DNA of 38,083 bases from Candidatus Limnocylindria bacterium (GTDB lineage: Bacteria > Chloroflexota > Limnocylindria > QHBO01), in assembly GCA_030146365.1 (NCBI GenBank), contig JASLBU010000218.1, positions 1 through 38,083 of the forward strand, given 5' to 3'. A program made the position numbers and the translations under genes. This document shows positions 1 to 7,678 of the stretch, one piece after another (positions within the stretch are counted from its first letter, which is position 1; each line of letters opens with the position of its first letter). The notes under the pieces are model-generated. The model was not told the DNA's origin, searched no databases, and worked only from the letters and a program-made list of their open reading frames with translations.

Positions 1-183
1 ATGCTCATCCCGTACATCGACCGCAGCCCGTACAAGGCGGCGCGCGACCGCAAGCTCATGTGGGTCTTCTTCATGTGCCTGATGGTCGGTGGGCTGATCG
101 TGACGATCATCGGGTCCTTCTTCCGAGGTCCAGGCTGGAACTGGACCTGGCCGTGGGTTGAGGGCCTCTTCTTCACGCTATGA
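1..183 (+). CDS. qcrB: Cytochrome b subunit of bc complex, C-terminal end (partial)
   Basis: Only the last 60 codons are present; the gene enters from the left edge, so the ATG at base 1 is probably internal. The peptide has a basic stretch (SPYKAARDRK), one hydrophobic helix (about residues 20-40) and the Trp-rich tail FFRGPGWNWTWPW. Such a tail is common at the end of quinol:cytochrome c reductase cytochrome b (subunit IV-like) proteins in Actinobacteria and Chloroflexota. The assignment rests on this tail and on the following genes, a Rieske protein and a diheme cytochrome c. The stop TGA overlaps the next start codon (ATGA), indicating translational coupling. Whether the full gene is a fused cytochrome b or a separate subunit IV cannot be seen here. 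Confidence 0.75.
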   Translation: MLIPYIDRSPYKAARDRKLMWVFFMCLMVGGLIVTIIGSFFRGPGWNWTWPWVEGLFFTL

Positions 184-851
184 CCCAGCACGCTTCCTAC
201 GGCCCGGTTGCCGGGCCACCCACCGGGGAGATGTCCCGCCGCGGCTTCATGCGCCGCATGCTCGGCGTGGGCGTCGGAATCCTGTCGCTCGAGTTCCTGG
301 GCGGCACCCTCGCGTTCCTGTGGCCGAACCTCTCGGAGGGCCTCGGTGCCGACATCAACCTCGGGTCGGCCGACGACATCGCCGCGCTGTTCCCGGCGTG
401 GACGGAGGGCCTCCCGTACATCTACAACCAGGCGAACCTGTTCTTCGTCAACGTGCCGGCCTCCAAGGCCCGCGTGGCGCAGAACGCGGATGGCGTCGAT
501 GCCGATGCCAGCCTGCCCGTCGCCGACCCGGGCACGGACGTCAGCGAGGACGTGCCCCTGCCGGACCGCTCGGTCATCGCGCTGTGGCGCAAGTGCCCGC
601 ATCTCGGCTGCCAGGTGCCGCAGGTCTGCGAGGAGAGCCAGTGGTTCGAGTGCCTGTGCCACGGCTCGAAGTACACGATCCTCGGTGAGAAGCGGGACGG
701 CCCAGCCCCGCGTGGCATGGACCGCTTCGCGGTCACGGTCGAGAACGGCGCATACGTCGTGGTCACCCGTGAGGTCATCTCCGGCCCTCCGCCGGGCACG
801 GTCACCTTCGACGACCGAGCGGCGAACAGCATTCCCCACTGCGCCGGCTGA
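180..851 (+). CDS. qcrA: Rieske iron-sulfur subunit of bc-type quinol:cytochrome c reductase
   Basis: A protein of 223 residues that carries electrons from quinol to cytochrome c on the outer membrane face. The N-terminus has a twin-arginine motif (SRRGFMRR, about residues 19-26) followed by one hydrophobic segment (about 28-50), so it is a Tat-exported, membrane-anchored protein. The two cluster-binding boxes are clear: C139-P-H141-L-G-C144 and C158-L-C160-H161-G-S. By family rule, C139, H141, C158 and H161 bind the 2Fe-2S cluster and C144 and C160 form a disulfide. An extra Cys (C150) lies between the boxes. It overlaps the cytochrome b stop by 4 bases and sits 3 bases before the diheme cytochrome gene. 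The order, Rieske after cytochrome b, is not the most usual one. Confidence 0.95.
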   Translation: MTQHASYGPVAGPPTGEMSRRGFMRRMLGVGVGILSLEFLGGTLAFLWPNLSEGLGADINLGSADDIAALFPAWTEGLPYIYNQANLFFVNVPASKARVAQNADGVDADASLPVADPGTDVSEDVPLPDRSVIALWRKCPHLGCQVPQVCEESQWFECLCHGSKYTILGEKRDGPAPRGMDRFAVTVENGAYVVVTREVISGPPPGTVTFDDRAANSIPHCAG

Positions 852-854
852 GCG

Positions 855-1667
855 ATGCGACTGAAGACCCTCGGCGTGGTCCTGGTGACCGCGATCTCCG
901 TGTTCACGATGGTCTACTGGTTCACCGACAACATGCGTCGGGACGCCGTGGCGGTCGAGCAGGAGGAGGAGCTGCTCCATTTCGGGGAGATCATCTTCTC
1001 GGACAACCCTGCCGAGCCGGCGGCCGCGGGGTGCGCCCAGTGTCACGGCGAGGACGGCATGGGCGGCGAGGAGGGCTCGCAGGTCATCGGCCCGAGCCTC
1101 CACACGGCGAGCCTCGCGAACAAGCTGCGGGCGAATCCCAACTACGTGCGGCTGGCGGTGAGCTACGGCGGCGTCGTCGTGTCGGGCAACGTGGACTCGC
1201 AGATGCCGGCGTGGAGCGCCGAGGTCGGCGGGCCGCTGAACGAGCAGCAGATCGAGGCCGTGGTGGCGCTCGTCGAGGGCTGGGCCGCGGAGGCGGCCGC
1301 CAACCCACCAGAGGAGGTCGAGGACGTCGAGGACACCGTGGAGGCGGGCGCCGAGGTATACACCGGGGCCTCGCCGAGCTGCGCTGGCTGCCATGGGGCG
1401 GAGCTCGAGGGCGGCGCCGGACCCAACCTCCAGACCATCGGCTCGGAGCTGGTGACCGACCTTCCGATCGAGCCGAGCCAGCTCGAGCAGATGCAGCAGG
1501 ACTACGACGAAGACCCGCGCATCTTCCTCGAGAAGTGGATCCGGGACTCGGCATCGAACTACAACGACGGCGAGGCCACCGGCATGCCGCCCTACCCGGA
1601 GTCCGCCCTCAGCGAGAGCCAGCTGCAGGCCCTCATCACCTTCCTGCTCGACCAGACCGGGGAATAG
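855..1667 (+). CDS. qcrC: Membrane-anchored diheme cytochrome c of the bc complex
   Basis: A protein of 270 residues with an N-terminal membrane anchor (about residues 5-24) and two class I cytochrome c domains facing outwards. Heme-binding motifs are C60-A-Q-C63-H64 and C176-A-G-C179-H180. Likely axial methionines are M117 (in QMPAW) and M244 (in GMPPYP). The domains are joined by an acidic linker (about residues 151-165). The gene sits between the Rieske protein and a membrane protein, 3 bases from each. By analogy with QcrC it would take electrons from the Rieske/cytochrome b core and pass them to a terminal oxidase. Its covalent heme would be attached by the Ccm system encoded at 10759-17410. 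Confidence 0.9.
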   Translation: MRLKTLGVVLVTAISVFTMVYWFTDNMRRDAVAVEQEEELLHFGEIIFSDNPAEPAAAGCAQCHGEDGMGGEEGSQVIGPSLHTASLANKLRANPNYVRLAVSYGGVVVSGNVDSQMPAWSAEVGGPLNEQQIEAVVALVEGWAAEAAANPPEEVEDVEDTVEAGAEVYTGASPSCAGCHGAELEGGAGPNLQTIGSELVTDLPIEPSQLEQMQQDYDEDPRIFLEKWIRDSASNYNDGEATGMPPYPESALSESQLQALITFLLDQTGE

Positions 1668-1670
1668 CCG

Positions 1671-2252
1671 ATGAGCACGTATCCCGTCTACCGGCCCCGC
1701 GGTGGAGTGAGCCGCCTGCTCGGCTGGTCCGACGACTTCATGAGCTGGTTCCTGTACGGCCACGAGACGTGGCTCGTGGCCCTGCTGAAGGGCGTCCCGC
1801 TGTTCCTGTTCGTCTACTTCATGGTCTTCTACGTCCCCAACTACGTCTACTACCTGCTGACCGTCGAGATCCCGTTCCTGCGCTTCAGCGACGACGTCGG
1901 CTTCCTGGTCGCAAACGGGGTGGGGATGGGCAACCTGGCCCTGATCGTGGTCCTCGCGCTCCTGGTGCAGGCGGCGCGCGGACGGCGCGGCTTCGGCTGG
2001 TCGGCGATCCGCATCTTCGTGCTGCTGAACTACCTGTTCAGCGTGCTGCTGCTCATCCCGCTCATGGCCTTCAACCTGGCCGGCGGCTCGTTCTGGCCGG
2101 TCCGCATCGACCTCCAGTCGGTCGGCTTCGGCACGATCGTGGCGGGCATCGGCGCCGCCGCCTGCGTCTACCTCTACTTCGAGTACCGGCGCATCACCGC
2201 TCGTGAGGCCGACGCCGCCGCACAGCACAGCGCGGCACTCGCTCGCCGCTGA
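1671..2252 (+). CDS. Four-helix membrane protein of the bc operon, unknown function
   Basis: A protein of 193 residues that I do not recognise by family. Four membrane helices are predicted by eye at about residues 41-64, 79-101, 112-134 and 151-171, with a cytoplasmic basic, Ala-rich tail. A Trp- and aromatic-rich N-terminus (SRLLGWSDDFMSWFLYGHET) precedes the first helix. It starts 3 bases after the diheme cytochrome c stop and its own stop overlaps the next reading frame, so it belongs to the bc-complex operon. Its place suggests an accessory or assembly subunit of the complex, which is inference from position only. Confidence 0.8.
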   Translation: MSTYPVYRPRGGVSRLLGWSDDFMSWFLYGHETWLVALLKGVPLFLFVYFMVFYVPNYVYYLLTVEIPFLRFSDDVGFLVANGVGMGNLALIVVLALLVQAARGRRGFGWSAIRIFVLLNYLFSVLLLIPLMAFNLAGGSFWPVRIDLQSVGFGTIVAGIGAAACVYLYFEYRRITAREADAAAQHSAALARR

Positions 2253-2587
2253 GCCGCTCCCTTCTCGCGCACGCGGCATGGATCGGCGCCGTTCTGACGG
2301 CCGCCGGCGCGCTGATCGGGGTCGAGTGGGCGGCCCCCTGTCCGCCTGGCGGACCGCTGGCGTTCGGTGACTGCGTCGAGGTTCGGCCCTTCGCCAGCGG
2401 CGTGGTCGGCGCGGCGGCGGTCCTGTACGCCGTCGGCCTGTCGGCGGTCCGCTGGTGGGCGACCGGGCTGCGGGACCGCGGCGTGGCCGACCACCGGGCG
2501 GCACGGGACTGGTACCTCCTGGCAGGCGGGCTGGGGCTCCTGATCGCGCCACTGCTCGCATTCACGCTCGTCTCGGCCCTTCGGTAG
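2249..2587 (+). CDS. Small three-helix membrane protein, probable CTG start
   Basis: An open frame of 112 codons follows the previous gene with the overlap CTGA. Three hydrophobic helices are visible at about residues 5-25, 50-68 and 88-110, separated by a Cys/Pro/Gly-rich outer loop with two Cys (C31, C42) and a basic inner loop (RDRGVADHRAARD). The frame has no ATG. The first conventional start is GTG at 2402, which would cut off the first helix and both cysteines. Coding character clearly runs back to the junction, so I chose the CTG at 2249 that overlaps the upstream stop. Function is unknown; it closes the bc-complex operon. The region is very likely coding, but the exact start is uncertain. 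Confidence 0.65.
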   Translation: MSRSLLAHAAWIGAVLTAAGALIGVEWAAPCPPGGPLAFGDCVEVRPFASGVVGAAAVLYAVGLSAVRWWATGLRDRGVADHRAARDWYLLAGGLGLLIAPLLAFTLVSALR

Positions 2588-2596
2588 GATGGCCGC

Positions 2597-4045
2597 ATGA
2601 GCATCGCCAGCGTTTCCGACCTCCGCGCCCGACTGGAGGGCGTGGCGACGATCTCCGACTCGGGCCTCGACGTCCTCGACGAGGCACGCCTGCGGGGCGA
2701 CCTCATGGACGAGCTGGCGTTCGCCGCGGCCCTCGGCGAGGAGGACGTGCGGGAGGCCGCGCGGTGGCTGATCTGGAGCGCCTCGCAGGCGCTTGGCTGC
2801 GGATCGGCCTCCATCCACGAGCTGTACGTCGCACGCGGCCGTGGCGAGTTCGACGCCACCGCGTTCACGGTGCCGGCGGTGAACGTGCGCGCGGTCACCT
2901 ACCTCACCGCCAGGCAGGCCTTCGCCGCCGCGCTCGCGCGCGACGCCGGCACCCTGATCTTCGAGATCGCCAAGAGCGAGATGGCCTACACGGACCAGCG
3001 CCCGGCGGAGTACGCCGCGGTGGTCCTGGCGGCTGCTCTCCGTGAGGGCTGGCGGACGCCGGTGTTCCTCCAGGGCGACCACTTCCAGTTCAACGCCACC
3101 AAGTGGGCCATCTCGCCGGAGCCGGAGCTGGAGGGCATTCGAGACCTCACCCGCGAGGCGATCGGCGCAGGCTTCCTGAACATCGACATCGACAGCTCGA
3201 CGCTCGTCGACCTGTCGCTTTCCACCATCCCCGAGCAGCAGCAGGTGAACGCCGACAACACCGCGGAGCTGACCCGTCTGATCCGTGAGCTCCAGCCGGA
3301 AGGGGTGACGATCAGCATCGGCGGAGAGATCGGCGAGGTCGGGAAGACGAACTCGACGGAGGAGGAGCTGCGGGCGTACCTCGACGGATACCACGCCGCG
3401 TTGGGCGATACGCTCGACGGGATCAGCAAGGTCAGCATCCAGACGGGCACCAGCCACGGTGGGGTGCCGATGGCGGACGGCACGGTCGCCGCCGTCAGCA
3501 TCGATTTCGACACGCTGGACCGCCTCAGTCGCGTCGCGCGGGAGGAGTATGGGCTGGCGGGGTGCGTGCAGCACGGTGCGTCGACGCTGCCCGACGAGGC
3601 CTTCAACCACTTCCCGCAGCACGGGACGGCCGAGATCCACCTCGCGACCGGCTTCCAGAACATCCTCTACGACGCCGGCGGCCTCCCGGGTGAGCTGCGT
3701 GCCGAGATGATGGCCTGGTGCGTCGCCAACTGCGCGGACGAGCGCAAGGACGGCGAGACGGACGAGCAGTTCCTCTACAAGACCCGCAAGAAGGCGATCG
3801 GGCCCTTCAAGCGCCGGCTGTGGACGCTGGACGCCGACGCGACGGCGACGATCGCCGGCAACCTGCGCGCGAAGTTCGACCTTCTGTTTGACGAGCTGGA
3901 CATCGCCGGCAACCGTGAGCTGGTCGAGAGATTCGTGACCGTGACGCCGGTTCCTCGGCGCCTGCCCGCGGTCCTCGGTGGCGGCGCCGCCACCGCGATG
4001 GTGGCCGGGGCGTCCGTGTTCGAGGACGACGGCTCCGGCGAGTGA
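2597..4045 (+). CDS. Class II (zinc-dependent) fructose-bisphosphate aldolase family protein
   Basis: Length is 482 residues. Class II aldolase landmarks appear in order: QGDHF with D161 (catalytic) and H162 (zinc), E244/E247 in GGEIGEVG, H287 in GTSHGG, H326 in VQHGAST, and the phosphate-binding stretch EIHLATGFQN (about 346-355). The family normally spans about 280-360 residues. This protein has roughly 90 extra residues before the first core strand and about 120 after it, so it resembles the longer ketose-bisphosphate aldolases. The likely role is reversible cleavage of fructose 1,6-bisphosphate or a related ketose bisphosphate in the cytoplasm. An AGGA ribosome site lies 7 bases before the ATG. 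The stop lies inside a palindrome shared with the convergent gene. The exact sugar substrate is not certain. Confidence 0.8.
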   Translation: MSIASVSDLRARLEGVATISDSGLDVLDEARLRGDLMDELAFAAALGEEDVREAARWLIWSASQALGCGSASIHELYVARGRGEFDATAFTVPAVNVRAVTYLTARQAFAAALARDAGTLIFEIAKSEMAYTDQRPAEYAAVVLAAALREGWRTPVFLQGDHFQFNATKWAISPEPELEGIRDLTREAIGAGFLNIDIDSSTLVDLSLSTIPEQQQVNADNTAELTRLIRELQPEGVTISIGGEIGEVGKTNSTEEELRAYLDGYHAALGDTLDGISKVSIQTGTSHGGVPMADGTVAAVSIDFDTLDRLSRVAREEYGLAGCVQHGASTLPDEAFNHFPQHGTAEIHLATGFQNILYDAGGLPGELRAEMMAWCVANCADERKDGETDEQFLYKTRKKAIGPFKRRLWTLDADATATIAGNLRAKFDLLFDELDIAGNRELVERFVTVTPVPRRLPAVLGGGAATAMVAGASVFEDDGSGE

Positions 4046-4059
4046 CCGCCTAGGCGGTC
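4044..4059. terminator. Perfect 16-bp palindrome between convergent genes, likely bidirectional terminator
   Basis: GACCGCCTAGGCGGTC is a perfect inverted repeat centred on CTAG. It contains the end of the aldolase stop (TGA 4043-4045) and the whole stop of the opposing regulator (TAG on the minus strand, 4052-4050). No T-run follows on either strand, so its strength as an intrinsic terminator is unknown. Confidence 0.4.
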
Positions 4060-4784
4060 CCGAGCAGCTTTCCCAGCACCGGCTGGTCGGAGAGGGCCAC
4101 GAGACGGCGGGTCGCGGACGGCGGAAGCTTCGCGAGCGCCGTCAGTGCCCGCGCCATCTCCTCGGCCCCCATCTCTCCGAGCAATGCCCAGAGCCGGTCG
4201 ACGGTCGCGGGCTCGAGCCGGTCGAGCGCTGCGAACAGTCCCTCGATCGCCCGCGCGTCGCCGCGAACGAAGACCTCGACGCCCCGGTCGAACCGGCGAA
4301 CGAAGTCCAGCAGCACCCCCAGGCGCTCACCGAGCTTCGTGAGCTCCGGGTCGCCGGCCGCGGCCGCCGCGGCAGCCCTCGCCTCGTCGACGCAGCGCGC
4401 GATCACCGGGAGGACCGGGTCCGTCTCGCGCTGCTTGCGGGCTGCGGCCACGCGCCGGAACCACTCCCAGTGGTCCCCCACGACGGTCCACGCAACCGCC
4501 GCCGGTCCGCGCTGTCCGGAGCGACGGGGCGCCTCTGATCGCTCGATGAGCCCCCACTCCTCGCATTGAGCCAGGGCCAGGCTCGCCGCCCGGTGGCTCA
4601 TCCCGAGCGCGCGGCGGACCTCCGGCTCCGCGAGGGGCCCATCGGAGACCAGCAGGTACCCCTGGACGGTGGCCGTTGACGGTGCGACGCCCCAGGACGC
4701 GCCGATCTCGCCCCATGCAGCCGCGAACGAGCGGCGCAGCCCCTCGGCGGCCGAGTTGGCATCGGCGCTAAACGTGCTACTCAC
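4050..4784 (-). CDS. GbsR/MarR-type winged-helix transcriptional regulator
   Basis: A protein of 244 residues starting at GTG (4784). The first ~100 residues form a winged helix-turn-helix like that of GbsR proteins: ATVQGYLLVSDGPLAEPEVR, then a recognition helix region (GMSHRAASLALAQCEEWGLI) and a wing with basic residues (APRRSGQRGP). An Ala-rich helical C-terminal half (about 120-244) would serve for dimerisation or ligand sensing. GbsR regulators commonly control osmoprotectant uptake or synthesis, but no such genes are nearby, so the target is unknown. It converges with the aldolase gene and is followed upstream by the divergent-direction terminator at 4823-4850. Confidence 0.75.
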   Translation of the reverse strand: MSSTFSADANSAAEGLRRSFAAAWGEIGASWGVAPSTATVQGYLLVSDGPLAEPEVRRALGMSHRAASLALAQCEEWGLIERSEAPRRSGQRGPAAVAWTVVGDHWEWFRRVAAARKQRETDPVLPVIARCVDEARAAAAAAAGDPELTKLGERLGVLLDFVRRFDRGVEVFVRGDARAIEGLFAALDRLEPATVDRLWALLGEMGAEEMARALTALAKLPPSATRRLVALSDQPVLGKLLGTA

Positions 4785-4822
4785 CGGAGCATGTTACCGC
4801 CGCACCGGTGTCCCGGACACGA

Positions 4823-4850
4823 CGAAGCCCCGGCCGGAGCCGGGGCTTCG
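4823..4850 (-). terminator. Hairpin terminator after the A-type Fe-S protein gene
   Basis: A perfect 12-bp stem (CGAAGCCCCGGC pairing with GCCGGGGCTTCG) closes a 4-base loop (4835-4838). It lies 17 bases past the stop of the minus-strand Fe-S protein gene and upstream of the GbsR-type gene start. The sequence after the stem on the minus strand is T-containing but not a pure T-run. Confidence 0.7.
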
Positions 4851-4867
4851 CGTGGAGGAGGAGCGAT

Positions 4868-5293
4868 CTAGTGGGCGCAGCCGCCGGCCTTGGCCGGGGA
4901 TCCGTCGGTGTTGAATGACGAGCCGCAGGCGCAGCTGCTGACCGCGTTCGGATTGTTGATCGCGAAGCCGGAGCCCATGAGCGAGTCGACGTAATCGATC
5001 TCCGCCCCGGCCACGTGCTGCTGGCTGAACTGGTCGATCACGACCGGCACGCCGGCGTGCTCCTCGACGGCGTCGCCGTCGTTGAGCTTGTCATCGAACG
5101 CGAGGCCGTAGCTGAAGCCGGAACAGCCACCGCTCTTCACGAAGAGGCGCAGCCGCGCATCGGCCTTGCCCTCGCGGGCGCGGAGCTCGACCACCTTCTT
5201 GGCGGCGGCCTCGGTCACCGAGACGAGCTGGGTCCCGGCCGGGGCGCCACCGGTCATCGAGATCGGCTCGCGTGGAGTCTCGGACATCGTCAT
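4868..5293 (-). CDS. A-type iron-sulfur cluster carrier (IscA/ErpA/HesB family)
   Basis: A protein of 141 residues that delivers Fe-S clusters to apo-proteins in the cytoplasm. The three invariant cysteines are present: C57 in SGGCSGF and C121/C123 in SSCACGSSF. There is also an extra C139 next to the C-terminus. The body from about residue 22 matches the family (VSVTEAAAKKVVELRA, then RLFVKSGGCSGF, then DSLMGSGFAINNPNA). The start at 5293 was chosen because AGGAG lies 11 bases upstream; the frame is open further upstream but without coding character. A second ATG follows two codons later. It is a likely supplier for the Rieske and other Fe-S proteins of the cell. It is divergent from the aminotransferase gene and followed by a strong hairpin. 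Confidence 0.9.
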   Translation of the reverse strand: MTMSETPREPISMTGGAPAGTQLVSVTEAAAKKVVELRAREGKADARLRLFVKSGGCSGFSYGLAFDDKLNDGDAVEEHAGVPVVIDQFSQQHVAGAEIDYVDSLMGSGFAINNPNAVSSCACGSSFNTDGSPAKAGGCAH

Positions 5294-5352
5294 CTGGTAT
5301 CGGTCTCCTGCCGCCCGAAGGCGCATCGCGGGGTGCTTGGTACGCTTCGGAA

Positions 5353-5383
5353 AGTATAGCAGCGCCCCGGTGCCCTGCCGCAA
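5353..5383 (-). promoter_or_regulatory. Probable promoter of the A-type Fe-S protein gene
   Basis: On the minus strand a -10 box TATACT (5358-5353) matches the consensus at five of six positions. A weak -35 TTGCGG (5383-5378) lies 19 bases upstream, longer than ideal. The resulting leader would be about 55 bases. Confidence 0.5.
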
Positions 5384-5440
5384 CCGCCCGATCGGGCCAG
5401 TGGCGCGGGAGGATCGGGCATGCGACCCGGCCGCCCTCGG

Positions 5441-5446
5441 TACACT
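5441..5446 (+). promoter_or_regulatory. Possible -10 element of the aminotransferase operon
   Basis: TACACT about 48 bases before the chosen GTG start. The same nine bases, TACACTGGC, also occur just before the tRNA-Lys gene (31200-31208). No convincing -35 box is visible at the usual distance. Confidence 0.3.
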
Positions 5447-5493
5447 GGCACCTCCCCGGGCGCCAGCATCCACCAGCAGACGAGGCAGTGAGC

Positions 5494-6693
5494 GTGAAGC
5501 CAGCCAGCCGCATGGAGCGCATTGGCACCGAGACCGCGTTCGAGGCGGCCGCCCGTGCCCGGACACTCGAGGCGACCGGCCGAGAGGTGATCCACCTCGA
5601 GCTCGGGGAGCCGGACTTCGACACCCCCCGCAACGTGTCCGAGGCAGCTGCCCGCGCCCTCCTGGAAGACGGCGCGACCCACTACACCGCCGCGTTGGGC
5701 GTCGCGCCGCTCCGCGAGGCCATCGTCGAGGACGTGCGGCGCTGGAAGGGGATCGAGACCACGCCGGAGCAGGTCGTGGTCACGCCGGGTGCGAAGCCGA
5801 TCATGTTCTACACGATGCTCGCGCTGATCGACGACGGTGACGAGGTGATCTACCCGAATCCCGGCTTTCCGATCTACGAGTCGATGGCGCGCTACGTCGG
5901 CGGAACGCCGGTCGCCGCGCCGCTCCGGGAGGCCCACGACTTCGGCATGGACGTCGAGGAGGTCGCGTCGCTGGTCACGCCGCGGACGAAGCTGCTCGTC
6001 CTCAACACGCCCCACAACCCGACCGGCTCGATCCTCACCCCGGACGACATCCGCGCGCTCGCCACGCTGGCGGTCGAGCACGACCTGGTGGTCCTGGCCG
6101 ATGAGATCTACGGGCGGCTGCAGTACGAGGGACAGCCGCTGAGCATCGGCACGCTCCCGGGCATGGCGGACCGCACCATCACGCTCGACGGCTTCAGCAA
6201 GACGTTCGCGATGACCGGCTGGCGTCTCGGCTACGGGATCGTCCCCGAGTGGCTCGTGCCGCATTTCAGCCGGCTGGTCATCAACAGCGTGTCGTGCACG
6301 AATGCCTTCGCCCAGTTCGGCGCCGTCGAGGCGCTGACCGGCCCGCAGGACGACGCGGACGCCATGCGCGTGGAGTTCGTGGCGCGCCGCGAGCTCATGG
6401 TCGACGGCCTGAACGCCATCGACGGCGTGAACTGCGTCATGCCGCACGGCGCCTTCTACACCTTCCCGAACGTCACCGCCTTCGGCCGGACGAGCGCCGA
6501 GATCGCAGACCACCTCCTGTACGACGCCGGAATCTGCGGACTGGCGGGCACCGCGTTCGGGGCGCACGGGGAGGGGTACCTGCGGTTCAGCTATGCCAAC
6601 TCGCGGGAGAACCTGGTGCTCGCACTCGAGCGCATCGCCGAGTCACTGGCGAAGCTCGAGCGTACCGGGCAGCTGGTCGGCGCCTCGTCATGA
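5494..6693 (+). CDS. PLP-dependent class I/II aminotransferase (aspartate aminotransferase-like)
   Basis: A protein of 399 residues, fold type I. Visible landmarks are ELGEPDFDTP near the N-terminus, HNPTG with N175, ADEIY with D203 and Y206, the PLP lysine K236 in DGFSKTFAMTG, R244 in GWRLGY, and the substrate carboxylate region YLRFSYANS near the C-terminus. It transfers an amino group between an amino acid and a 2-oxo acid in the cytoplasm; the exact substrate cannot be read. The start GTG 5494 has GAGG eight bases upstream; GTG 5488 and ATG 5512 are less well spaced. The stop overlaps the next start (ATGA), so it is coupled to a 2-hydroxyacid dehydrogenase. That pairing suggests interconversion of an amino acid, its oxo acid and hydroxy acid, such as serine, hydroxypyruvate and glycerate. 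Confidence 0.9.
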   Translation: MKPASRMERIGTETAFEAAARARTLEATGREVIHLELGEPDFDTPRNVSEAAARALLEDGATHYTAALGVAPLREAIVEDVRRWKGIETTPEQVVVTPGAKPIMFYTMLALIDDGDEVIYPNPGFPIYESMARYVGGTPVAAPLREAHDFGMDVEEVASLVTPRTKLLVLNTPHNPTGSILTPDDIRALATLAVEHDLVVLADEIYGRLQYEGQPLSIGTLPGMADRTITLDGFSKTFAMTGWRLGYGIVPEWLVPHFSRLVINSVSCTNAFAQFGAVEALTGPQDDADAMRVEFVARRELMVDGLNAIDGVNCVMPHGAFYTFPNVTAFGRTSAEIADHLLYDAGICGLAGTAFGAHGEGYLRFSYANSRENLVLALERIAESLAKLERTGQLVGASS

Positions 6694-7673
6694 CTCGCCC
6701 GCGCGTCCTCGTCACCAGGATCCTGCCGGACGAGGGCCTTGCGCCGATCCGCGAGGCGTGTGACGTGGACCTCTGGGAAGAGGAGCTGCCGCCGCCTCGC
6801 GACGAGCTGCTCCGCCGCGTGGCCGGCGCGGACGGGCTCCTGAGCCTGCTCACCGATCGAGTGGACGATGAGCTGCTGGATGCGGCCGGCCCGCAGCTCA
6901 AGGTGGTGAGCAACTTCGCGGTCGGATTCGACAACATCGACGTGCCGGCGCTGACGCGGCGCAAGGTCCCCGCGGGCAACACCCCGGGCGTCCTGACCGA
7001 AACGACGGCCGACCTCGCCTTCGCGCTGCTGATGGCGGCCGCGCGGCGGATCCCGGAGTCGGTCGACTACGTGCGTGACGGAAAGTGGCGCACGTGGGGA
7101 CCGATGCTGCTGATGGGCGTCGACGTCCACGGTGCGACGCTCGGCATCGTCGGATTCGGCCGCATCGGGCGCGAAATGGCGCGGCGCGGCGGCGGGTTCG
7201 GGATGCGGATCCTCTACCACGATGTCCACCCGGCGACGCCGGCAGACGAGGTGGAGCTCGGCGCGCGACGGGTCGAGATGGACGAGCTGCTGCGCGAGTC
7301 GGACTTCGTCAGCCTGCACGTGAACCTCACCGACGAGACGCACCACCTCATCGACGCCGATGCGCTGCGGGCGATGAAGCCGACCGCCGTGCTAGTCAAC
7401 ACGTCCCGTGGCCCCGTGGTGGACCCCGACGCGCTCACCGACGCGCTCCGCAGCGGCGAGATCTTCGCCGCCGGCCTCGACGTCACAGAGCCGGAGCCGC
7501 TGCCGGTCGAGCACCCGCTGGTCGCGCTCCCGAACTGCGTCGTGGTGCCGCACATCGCCTCCGCCTCCGCCGTGACGCGAGGCAGGATGGCCGCGATGGC
7601 GGCCGCCAACCTCCTCGCCGGGCTGCGCGGCGAGCGTCTCCCGACCCCTGTCAACCCCGAGGTCTACGAGTAG
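6690..7673 (+). CDS. D-2-hydroxyacid dehydrogenase (glyoxylate/hydroxypyruvate reductase type)
   Basis: A protein of 327 residues. It has the NAD(P)-binding glycine motif GIVGFGRIG (G155, G157, G160), an acid/base triad consisting of R240 (NTSRG), a Glu in the LDVTEPEPLP stretch (about 267-269) and H288 (VPHIASAS), and the substrate-side stretch SNFAVGFDNIDV (74-85). The sequence style GLDVTEPEPLPVEHPL and PHIASAS fits GRHPR-type glyoxylate/hydroxypyruvate reductases better than phosphoglycerate dehydrogenases, and there is no C-terminal ACT domain. It reduces glyoxylate or hydroxypyruvate to glycolate or glycerate in the cytoplasm. The ATG at 6690 overlaps the aminotransferase stop, so the two are translated together. 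Confidence 0.88.
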   Translation: MTRPRVLVTRILPDEGLAPIREACDVDLWEEELPPPRDELLRRVAGADGLLSLLTDRVDDELLDAAGPQLKVVSNFAVGFDNIDVPALTRRKVPAGNTPGVLTETTADLAFALLMAAARRIPESVDYVRDGKWRTWGPMLLMGVDVHGATLGIVGFGRIGREMARRGGGFGMRILYHDVHPATPADEVELGARRVEMDELLRESDFVSLHVNLTDETHHLIDADALRAMKPTAVLVNTSRGPVVDPDALTDALRSGEIFAAGLDVTEPEPLPVEHPLVALPNCVVVPHIASASAVTRGRMAAMAAANLLAGLRGERLPTPVNPEVYE

Positions 7674-7678
7674 CGCCC

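Noticed and set aside
2174..3640. Minus-strand open frame of 488 codons across the aldolase
   Set aside because: Antisense to a gene with conserved active-site residues; no family resemblance.
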